A stretch of DNA of 40,362 nucleotides from positions 1 to 40,362 of the forward strand of contig DXAR01000185.1 in the NCBI GenBank assembly GCA_019116945.1. The letters are read 5' to 3'. Position numbers and translations under genes: made by a program. A model generated the notes under the pieces. The model was given only the letters and a program-made list of their open reading frames with translations. It did no database searches and was not told the DNA's origin. This document shows positions 34,654 to 40,362 of this stretch, piece by piece. Position 1 is the first letter of the stretch. Each line of letters opens with the position of its first letter. This DNA is from Candidatus Janibacter merdipullorum (GTDB taxonomy: Bacteria; Actinomycetota; Actinomycetes; Actinomycetales; Dermatophilaceae).

Positions 34654-34697
34654 CACACCCATCTTCCCCCTGCGGTGTCGCGCGTCACAAACCGGGG

Positions 34698-35561
34698 TCA
34701 GTGGGTGATCCGCTCCGGGTGTGTGTAGACGGTCGCGCGGGGCTCCCGGACGAAGCCGAGCAGGGTCAGCCCGGAGCGGTCCGCGACCTCCACCGACAGG
34801 GTCGTCGCGGCCGAGACGCAGGCGAGGACGGGCACCCCCGCCACCGCGGCCTTCTGCGCGATCTCGAAGCCGGCGCGGGAGGAGACGAGGAGGGCGTGAC
34901 CGCGAAGGGGGAGACCACCCTCGCGGGCCGCCCACCCGAGGACCTTGTCCACGGCGTTGTGCCGCCCGATGTCCTCGCGGACGGCGAGGACGGAGCCATC
35001 CGGCGCGAGCAGGGCGGCGGCGTGGACGCCACCCGTCGCGTCGAAGACCCGCTGGCGCTCTCGCATGGCGGCCATCCCGGCGTGGATCGCACCGAGGGGG
35101 AAGGCCGCCGTGTCGGTCGAGGGGGAGTTGGGCAGGGTCTCGAGGAGGTCGTCGACGGAGGCGGAGCCGCACACGCCGCAGGCGCTCGTCGCGACCTCGG
35201 TCCGCGCGGTGACGGGCCGGCGCAGCGTGACCCCCGCAGCGAGGGTCACCTCGACGACGTTGAAGGTCGGCGCCCCGTCGGGGCCGGTGTCGGTGCAGTG
35301 CATCATCGTCGCGATGTCGTCGCCGTCGCCGACGAGTCCCTCGGCGACGAGGTGCCCCAGAGCGAGGTCGAAGTCGTCGCCGGGCAGGCGCATCGTCGTC
35401 GTCACCGTCGTCGACGGCGGTCGAAGGGGGCTCCCCCCGGCCGGGAGGCCGCGCTCCGGCAGGGAGGCGACCCGGATCTCGAGGGGCTCCTCCACGGCGA
35501 CCGTCTCGATGCGGGTGACCTCACGGTCGCCCCGTCGGTGCGCCCTCAGGCGCTGGGTCAT
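34698..35561 (-). CDS. fdhD: Formate dehydrogenase accessory sulfurtransferase
   Basis: A 287-residue FdhD protein. It carries sulfur from a cysteine desulfurase to the molybdenum cofactor of formate dehydrogenases. The key cysteines are in TSACGVCGSAS (Cys128 and Cys131). Other family stretches are VAVEEPLEIRV, MRLPGDDFDLALGHLVAEGLV, GGVHAAALLAP, REDIGRHNAVDKVLG and LVSSRAGFEIAQKAAVAGVPV. The ATG at 35561 starts it at MTQRLRAHRR; longer open sequence upstream overlaps the divergent gene. No formate dehydrogenase gene is in the window. Confidence 0.94.
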   Translation of the reverse strand: MTQRLRAHRRGDREVTRIETVAVEEPLEIRVASLPERGLPAGGSPLRPPSTTVTTTMRLPGDDFDLALGHLVAEGLVGDGDDIATMMHCTDTGPDGAPTFNVVEVTLAAGVTLRRPVTARTEVATSACGVCGSASVDDLLETLPNSPSTDTAAFPLGAIHAGMAAMRERQRVFDATGGVHAAALLAPDGSVLAVREDIGRHNAVDKVLGWAAREGGLPLRGHALLVSSRAGFEIAQKAAVAGVPVLACVSAATTLSVEVADRSGLTLLGFVREPRATVYTHPERITH

Positions 35562-35634
35562 CCGTCCCACCGGTCCTCCTCTCCAGGATCGGGCACGTCC
35601 CCAGCCTACGGATGCCGTCTGGTGTGATGGTCCG

Positions 35635-36159
35635 GTGGACGAGCCCGCAGCGACACCCCCTTCGCCCCAGCCCTCCGTCCTCCCGCTCACGGGGGAGGGA
35701 GGAGCCGACTGGCACCCGGTCTCGCCGCAGCTGGCCGTCGTGCGCAGGGTGACCGCGACCGCCGTGCTCCTCCCGCTCGTCCTCGCCTCGGCGGCGTCGG
35801 CGGTCCTCCTCACGCCGTGGCTGGCCCTCCCGGCGGTGGCGCTCGGGCTCGTGTGGTGCTGGCTCATGTGGCTCGTCCCGCGTCAGGTGGCCGCGATCTC
35901 CTGGGCCGAGCTGCCCGAGGAGCTGGCGATCCGCAAGGGGCGGGTCTGGCGCTCGATGGTGACGATCCCCTACGGGCGGATCCAGTACGTCGACCTGTCC
36001 TCGGGGCCCTACAAGCGCCGGAAGGGGATCGCGGACATCTCCGTCAACACCGCCTCCCCGGCGAGCAGCGGCGACCTCCCCGGCCTGCCGGTGGAGGTCG
36101 CCGAGGAGCTGCGCGTCCGGCTCTCGGCGCACGGTGAGGCGCAGCGGGCCGGGCTGTGA
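35635..36159 (+). CDS. Bacterial PH-domain membrane protein (YdbS-like)
   Basis: A 174-residue protein with two transmembrane segments (about residues 38-80) followed by a bacterial PH domain (bPH2/DUF304): ELAIRKGRVWRSMVTIPYGRIQYVDLSSG then the closing strand with ADISVNTASPASSG. The GTG start at 35635 gives a short Pro-rich N-terminal tail. The gene overlaps the next, larger PH-domain gene by GTGA. Such pairs correspond to B. subtilis YdbS-YdbT; molecular function is not known. Confidence 0.85.
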   Translation: MDEPAATPPSPQPSVLPLTGEGGADWHPVSPQLAVVRRVTATAVLLPLVLASAASAVLLTPWLALPAVALGLVWCWLMWLVPRQVAAISWAELPEELAIRKGRVWRSMVTIPYGRIQYVDLSSGPYKRRKGIADISVNTASPASSGDLPGLPVEVAEELRVRLSAHGEAQRAGL

Positions 36160-37634
36160 CCACCACGAGCTCGTCCGACGACCTCGAGGGCTTCGTCCGG
36201 GTCCATCCGCTGACCCCCTTCATCCGGGGCGGGCTCGTCGTGCTCGGTGTCCTCGGCTACCTCGTCTCCCAGCAGGTCGACCGCATCGCCGGCGCGATGA
36301 GCGACCTCCCGGATGGCGGCGAAGGGGGCGCGCCCGGCGGTGACTTCCCCCTCGTCCAGATCGGGCTCGTCGCGGTGTCGGTCCTCGGCGTGGTCCTCCT
36401 CGCCGTCCTGTCGTGGTGGTTCACCCGGTACCGCCTCGGCGACGAGAGCCTCGAGATGCGCCGCGGGGCGATCTTCCGGTCGCTCCGGGAGGTGCCCTAC
36501 AACCGCATCCAGGCCGTCGACCTCGTCCGTCCGCTGCTCGCCCGGCTCACGGGCCTCGCCGAGGTCCGTGTCGAGTCGGCCGGGGGCGGGGACTCGCACG
36601 TCGAGATCGCCTACCTCCGCCTGGCGGAGGCCGAGGACGTGCGCCAGCGGATCCTGGGCTTGGTCCGGCAGGTCGGCGTCCAGCAGGTCGGCGCCCAGGA
36701 GGACACCGACGGGGGCGACGAGCCCGAGCGGACGCCCGAGACCGAGCCGGAGAGGCACCTCCTCTCCGTCCCGCCCGGGCGCGTCGTCGCCTCGGTCCTC
36801 CTCAGCTGGGAGACGGTCTTCCTCGGTGTCTTCTTCGTCGCCGCCGGCATCCTCGCGGTGCTCGACCTCCTCCCGGTCATCGGCGGCATCCTGCCCTTCG
36901 TCGCCCTCAACGTCATGCGCGCGATCCTGCGGCTCACTCGGTGGTACGGCCTCACCCTGGGCCTGCGCGGCGACACGCTCACGAGCCAGCGCGGCCTCAC
37001 CGACACCCGCACCTCGTCGGTGCCGCTGCACCGGGTCCAGGCCCTGGAGATCGGGCAGTCCGTCCTGTGGCGGCGCGCCGGCTGGTGGTCGCTCACGGTC
37101 AACATCGCCGGGGCCCGGATCGGGTCGGCCTCGAGCGAGGACTCCGACTCGGTGCTCGTTCCCGTGGCCACCACCCGGGAGGTCCTCGACCTGCTCGAGG
37201 TGGTCACCGCCGACCCCGACACGACGGCCGATGTCGCCTCGCTCATCGTCCGGACGCCGGAGGGCTTCGTCGGCCAGCCGCGCCGCGCCCGGTGGCTGCA
37301 CCCCTTCGCCTGGCGCCGGATCGGCTACCTGCCCGGCCGCCGGGCGGTCATCACCCGCTCCGGGCTGGCCACGCGGAGGCTGCAGGTCGTCCCGTGGGGA
37401 CGGATCCAGTCGCTCACCCTGGCCCGGGGTCTGGCAGCCCGGCGACTCGGTCTGGCGGACGTCCGATTCATCAGCACCGTCGGCCCGGTGAGCCCCGAGG
37501 TCAAGCACCTCGCCACCGATGACGCGCAGCTCCTCGGCCACCTCGCGGCCCGCCACGCGAGCCATGCCCGACGACGCTCCGGTGGACCCGTTGGTTGCGA
37601 TCCGGCGCCGGACAGGGTGGACTGGTCCCGATGA
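36156..37634 (+). CDS. Multi-copy bacterial PH-domain membrane protein (YdbT-like)
   Basis: A 492-residue membrane protein with at least two bPH2 copies. The first follows two transmembrane segments (DESLEMRRGAIFRSLREVP, then NRIQAVDL and VRVESAGG). The second follows another hydrophobic pair (GDTLTSQRGLTDTRTSSVPL, HRVQALEI). A third region, near the end, has RRAVITRSGLATRRLQVVPW and RIQSLTLARG. The region between copies is acidic. It is the partner of the preceding PH-domain gene (GTGA overlap) and its stop overlaps the DUF3052 start (ATGA). The role is unknown. Confidence 0.88.
   Translation: MTTTSSSDDLEGFVRVHPLTPFIRGGLVVLGVLGYLVSQQVDRIAGAMSDLPDGGEGGAPGGDFPLVQIGLVAVSVLGVVLLAVLSWWFTRYRLGDESLEMRRGAIFRSLREVPYNRIQAVDLVRPLLARLTGLAEVRVESAGGGDSHVEIAYLRLAEAEDVRQRILGLVRQVGVQQVGAQEDTDGGDEPERTPETEPERHLLSVPPGRVVASVLLSWETVFLGVFFVAAGILAVLDLLPVIGGILPFVALNVMRAILRLTRWYGLTLGLRGDTLTSQRGLTDTRTSSVPLHRVQALEIGQSVLWRRAGWWSLTVNIAGARIGSASSEDSDSVLVPVATTREVLDLLEVVTADPDTTADVASLIVRTPEGFVGQPRRARWLHPFAWRRIGYLPGRRAVITRSGLATRRLQVVPWGRIQSLTLARGLAARRLGLADVRFISTVGPVSPEVKHLATDDAQLLGHLAARHASHARRRSGGPVGCDPAPDRVDWSR
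37595..37623 (+). promoter_or_regulatory. Candidate promoter of the DUF3052 gene
   Basis: -35 TTGCGA (37595-37600) and -10 TGGACT (37618-37623) are 17 bases apart and end seven bases before ATG 37631. It lies inside the end of the upstream PH-domain gene. Confidence 0.4.
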
Positions 37635-38101
37635 ACGCACATCCAGCACGAGAAGGGACCACGACCGTGACGGGGGAGTCGACGGAGCAGGGCGAGGATC
37701 TCGCCCGGAGCGCCGTGGCCAAGTTGGGCTTCGAGCAGGACCAGATCGTGCAGGAGTACGGCTGGGACGACGACGTGGACGAAGCCCTCCGGGTGGCCAT
37801 CGAGTCCACCGTCGGCGAGGAGATCGAGGACGAGGACTACACCGGCGTCGTCGATGCCGTGATCCTCTGGTGGCGGGACGACGACGGTGACCTCACCGAC
37901 GCGCTCGTCGACACCCTGGGCACCCTCGCCGAGGGCTCCTCCATCGTCCTGCTCACCCCGCGACCCGGCCTGGAGGGCGAGGTCGACCCGAGCGAGGTCG
38001 ACGAGGCGGCGACGACCGCCGGGCTGCACACCTCCGGCAATGTCATGTGTTCCGAGGGCTGGGTGGCCACGCGTCTCGCGGCCCGCAAGGGTGTCGCCTG
38101 A
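37631..38101 (+). CDS. DUF3052 family protein
   Basis: A 156-residue acidic protein of the actinobacterial DUF3052 family. Seen are AVAKLGFEQDQIVQEYGWDDDVDEALR and the middle DEDYTGVVDAVILWWRDDDGDL. The function is unknown. In actinobacteria it is a constant neighbour of aceE and ahpE, here separated from aceE by fdhD and PH-domain genes. The ATG at 37631 overlaps the upstream stop (ATGA). An alternative GTG at 37667 has a better ribosome-binding site (AGAAGGGA) and would give 144 residues. Confidence 0.85.
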   Translation: MNAHPAREGTTTVTGESTEQGEDLARSAVAKLGFEQDQIVQEYGWDDDVDEALRVAIESTVGEEIEDEDYTGVVDAVILWWRDDDGDLTDALVDTLGTLAEGSSIVLLTPRPGLEGEVDPSEVDEAATTAGLHTSGNVMCSEGWVATRLAARKGVA

Positions 38102-38123
38102 GCCGCACTGGCACACTGCGGAC

Positions 38124-38624
38124 ATGAGCCAGCAGCACCCGCTCGCCGTCGGCGACCTCGCTCCCGGGTTCACCCTGCGCGACCAGAACGGCGCACCGGT
38201 GGACCTCGGCGAGGTCCTGCGCAACCGGGCGGCCCTGCTCGTCTTCTACCCCTTCGCTTTCTCCGGCATCTGCACCGGAGAGCTGCGGGAGATCCGCGAC
38301 GACCTCGGCAGCTTCGAAGGCGACGACGTCACGACGCTGGCGATCTCCTGCGACCCGATGTTCAGCCTGCGGGCGTGGGCCGATCGCGAGGGCTACTTCT
38401 TCCCCCTCCTGTCCGACTTCTGGCCGCACGGAGCGGTGGCGGATGCCTACGGCGTCCTCGACCACGAGGCCGGGATGGCGTGCCGCGGCACCTTCCTCGT
38501 CGGTCGCGACGGTCGCATCCGCTGGCAGCTCGTCAATGCGGCCGGTGAGCGAAGGGACTTCAGCGGGTACCACGCCGCACGTGCCCGGCTTCTCGAGGAG
38601 AGTCCGGTACCGCACGACGGGTAG
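38124..38624 (+). CDS. ahpE: AhpE-like 1-Cys peroxiredoxin
   Basis: A 166-residue peroxiredoxin that reduces peroxides. The active site is YPFAFSGICTGE with peroxidatic Cys50; the Thr of the usual PLAFTGIC motif is Ser here. FEGDDVTTLAISCDPMFSLRAWA and GTFLVGRDGRIRW are standard thioredoxin-fold strands. Synteny with DUF3052 supports AhpE, which in M. tuberculosis lies in the same cluster. The ATG has no good ribosome-binding site and lies 22 bases past the DUF3052 stop. Confidence 0.9.
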   Translation: MSQQHPLAVGDLAPGFTLRDQNGAPVDLGEVLRNRAALLVFYPFAFSGICTGELREIRDDLGSFEGDDVTTLAISCDPMFSLRAWADREGYFFPLLSDFWPHGAVADAYGVLDHEAGMACRGTFLVGRDGRIRWQLVNAAGERRDFSGYHAARARLLEESPVPHDG

Positions 38625-38635
38625 GGTCCCGGTCC

Positions 38636-39610
38636 ATGAGCGACGACATCCTCGAGGTGGACCTGCTGGCCTTCGAGTCCGGGGACGGTGAGCGCGCCCG
38701 GGCGGTCGTCGACGGGCTCATGACCTCGCTGGAGACCGGCTTCGTCTACGTCCGGCACGACCTCTCCGAGGACCTCATCGACAGCGCCTACGGGATGCTC
38801 GAGGAGTTCTTCACGGCCGAGCGTGAGGTCAAGCAGCAGTTCGTCGCACCGGGTACCCACGGGCAGACCGGGTACACCGACCTCCTCGTCGAGACGGCCG
38901 CGACCTCCGACGTGGCGGACTGGAAGGAGATGCTCAACTGGGGCCCCTCGATCCCGGCGGGGCACCCCCTTCGCACCCGCTACCCGCACCGGTACCACGA
39001 GCCGGTGCTGCCCGAGGCGGCCGTGCCGGGCATCACCGAGACGCTGACGGCCTTCCACGACGCCGTGGCCGACCTCCAGCGGCGCATCCTGCGGATCATC
39101 GCCACGGGCGTCGGAGCCCACGCCGACTACTTCGAGACGATGCTCGTCGACGGGCCGACCCTCTCCCGGGCCATCCACTACCCGCCGATGACGTCCGCCC
39201 CGGATGCTCCGCACGTGTGGGCCGCCGAGCACGCGGACATCAACCTCATCACCGCCCTGCCCCGCGCGACGGCGGCCGGCCTCCAGGTCCGGCTCAAGGA
39301 CTCGGGGGAGTGGATCGACGCGGTGGCCCCCGAGGGCGGTGCGATCATCAACACCGGCCTCATGCTCGAGGTCGTGACCAACGGCGTCATCGAGCCGGGC
39401 ATCCACCGCGTCGTCGCCGCCCCGGGGCAGGAGGGCGACCGCTACTCCGTCGTCCAGTTCGCCCACCCGACGCCGTGGACCGTGCTCAGCCCGCTCCTGA
39501 GCACGGTGACCGACCAGACCCCCCAGCGCTTCTCGCCGATCAGCGCCGCGGACGCCCTCGACCTCGTCCTCTACGAGATCAACCTCATCGAGGACGCGCG
39601 CCGCGTCTGA
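38636..39610 (+). CDS. Isopenicillin N synthase-like 2-oxoglutarate/Fe(II) dioxygenase
   Basis: A 324-residue protein of the isopenicillin-N-synthase-like family. The facial triad is His199, Asp201 (EHADINLITAL) and His257 (PGIHRVVAAP). Arg269 and Ser271 in RYSVVQF form the 2-oxoglutarate RxS motif. The N-terminal DIOX_N-like part is seen in SLETGFVYVRHDLSEDLID. Substrates vary widely and cannot be predicted. A TAGGGT hexamer overlapping the ahpE stop ends eight bases before the ATG. It is followed by tRNA-Val after 48 bases. Confidence 0.88.
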   Translation: MSDDILEVDLLAFESGDGERARAVVDGLMTSLETGFVYVRHDLSEDLIDSAYGMLEEFFTAEREVKQQFVAPGTHGQTGYTDLLVETAATSDVADWKEMLNWGPSIPAGHPLRTRYPHRYHEPVLPEAAVPGITETLTAFHDAVADLQRRILRIIATGVGAHADYFETMLVDGPTLSRAIHYPPMTSAPDAPHVWAAEHADINLITALPRATAAGLQVRLKDSGEWIDAVAPEGGAIINTGLMLEVVTNGVIEPGIHRVVAAPGQEGDRYSVVQFAHPTPWTVLSPLLSTVTDQTPQRFSPISAADALDLVLYEINLIEDARRV

Positions 39611-39658
39611 GCCCGGCGCGCGGTGCTGTCACAATGACCGCGGCGCGCAGCGCGCCAG

Positions 39659-39731
39659 GGGCCTGTAGCTCAGGTGGTAGAGCACCGCGTTTACACCGCG
39701 GGTGTCGTCGGTTCGAGCCCGGCCGGGCCCA
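39659..39731 (+). tRNA. tRNA-Val (TAC)
   Basis: A 73-base cloverleaf: acceptor GGGCCTG/CGGGCCC (one T-G pair), D stem GCTC/GAGC, anticodon stem CCGCG/CGCGG with loop TTTACAC and anticodon TAC, T arm GTCGG-TTCGAGC-CCGGC with one T-G pair. The discriminator is A and the next bases are CAT, so CCA is not encoded. The next gene's ATG starts two bases after the discriminator. Confidence 0.97.
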
Positions 39732-39732
39732 C

Positions 39733-40362
39733 ATGACCTCACTCCGGCTGCACGACGTGCTCGCTGTCCTCGAGCGGATGTTCCCCGCCGATACCGCCCA
39801 GTCCTGGGACCGGGTCGGTCTCGTCACCGGCGACCTCGACCAGCCGGTGCGCCGCGTCCACGCCGCCGTCGACCCCACCCTCGAGGTCATCGAGGAGGCC
39901 CGTGCCGCCGGCGCCGACCTCCTCATCACCCACCACCCGCTGCTCCTGCGCGGCGTGCACTCCGTCGCCACGACGAGCGCGAAGGGAGCGGCCGTCACCT
40001 CGCTCGTCGTCGGCGACGTCGCCCTCTACGTCGCCCACACCAATGCCGACGTCGCCGAGCCGGGGGTCAACACCGCCCTGGCGCGAGCCTGCGGACTCAC
40101 CTCGACCGAGCCCCTGTCCATCGAGGAGGACAGGGCCATGGGCCGCGTCGGGGACCTCGCCGAGGAGACCGACCTCGCGAGCTTCGCGCGGCGCCTCGGC
40201 GAGGCACTGCCCACGGCCCCTGGCGGGATCCGCGTCTCGGGCCCGGCGGACGGACGCGTGCGGCGCGTGGCCCTCCTCGGCGGGGCGGGCGACGGGCTCA
40301 TCGAAGCTGCCCGGGCGGTCGACGCGGACGTCTACGTCACCTCCGACCTGAGGCACCACCCG
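39733..40362 (+). CDS. Nif3/YbgI-like dinuclear metal protein, N-terminal part (cut by window end)
   Basis: The frame from ATG 39733 is open to the last base (210 residues), so the gene is incomplete. Marks of the Nif3/DUF34 (GTP cyclohydrolase 1 type 2 homolog) family are SWDRVGLVTGD near the start, the metal site DLLITHHPLLLRGV, and VAHTNADVAEPGVN; a further metal-site-like SDLRHHP lies at the end. These proteins form hexamers with a dinuclear metal centre; their substrate is not settled. There is no ribosome-binding site: the ATG lies one base beyond the mature end of tRNA-Val. Confidence 0.92.
   Translation, partial: MTSLRLHDVLAVLERMFPADTAQSWDRVGLVTGDLDQPVRRVHAAVDPTLEVIEEARAAGADLLITHHPLLLRGVHSVATTSAKGAAVTSLVVGDVALYVAHTNADVAEPGVNTALARACGLTSTEPLSIEEDRAMGRVGDLAEETDLASFARRLGEALPTAPGGIRVSGPADGRVRRVALLGGAGDGLIEAARAVDADVYVTSDLRHHP

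Overview
The window is high-GC actinobacterial chromosome. Gene content, GTG starts, leaderless-type promoters and the fatty-acid cluster layout fit Micrococcales, probably an Intrasporangiaceae-like genus; this placement is inference. I see no phage, integrase, transposase, CRISPR array or rRNA. Genes are tightly packed and many operon joints are 4-base ATGA or GTGA overlaps.

Layout. 1-4389: an alpha/beta hydrolase tail, a coupled three-gene minus-strand operon (DUF1648/DUF5808 membrane protein, cation diffusion facilitator, SseA-type sulfurtransferase), dusB and a small MT0933-type protein. 4387-11634: pyruvate carboxylase, then dgt, dnaG and a coupled unknown gene. 11714-15881: tRNA-Asn(GTT) with a terminator, and a four-gene Fe-siderophore ABC operon behind an IdeR/DtxR-like box. 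16024-19850: a tandem pair of secreted paralogues of unknown function, a PAP2-type membrane enzyme, a decayed DUF1348 gene divergent from a TetR regulator, tRNA-Met(CAT) and another secreted protein. 20131-27343: DUF3145 and the type II fatty-acid operon fabD-fabH-acpP-fabF-accD behind a FasR-type PucR regulator. 27412-31769: argG, a secreted glycerophosphodiester phosphodiesterase, an IdeR-boxed DUF2470 gene and a truncated arylamine N-acetyltransferase behind a MerR/SoxR-like promoter. 31817-40362: aceE, fdhD, two bacterial PH-domain genes, DUF3052, AhpE-like peroxiredoxin, an isopenicillin-N-synthase-like dioxygenase, tRNA-Val(TAC) and a Nif3-family gene cut by the window end.

How the genes fit together. 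Pyruvate dehydrogenase, acyl-CoA carboxylase beta and the FAS II enzymes form one acetyl-CoA to fatty-acid block, resembling the Mycobacterium tuberculosis Rv2238c-Rv2247 neighbourhood (ahpE, DUF3052, aceE, PucR regulator, fabD, acpM, kasA/B, accD6) but with argG, glpQ, a DUF2470 gene, nat and fdhD placed between regulator and aceE. Two distant loci, siderophore uptake and the DUF2470 gene, carry nearly identical candidate iron boxes and so probably share one iron regulator.

Most interesting points: FabD fused to a biotinyl/lipoyl-type domain whose modified lysine position is arginine; the tandem secreted paralogues; the paired iron boxes; a perfect 22-base palindrome in a 19-base-spaced promoter before a truncated nat; a tRNA-Val whose 3' end lies one base from the Nif3 start codon; and a strong excess of the heptamer CGAAGGG across the window.
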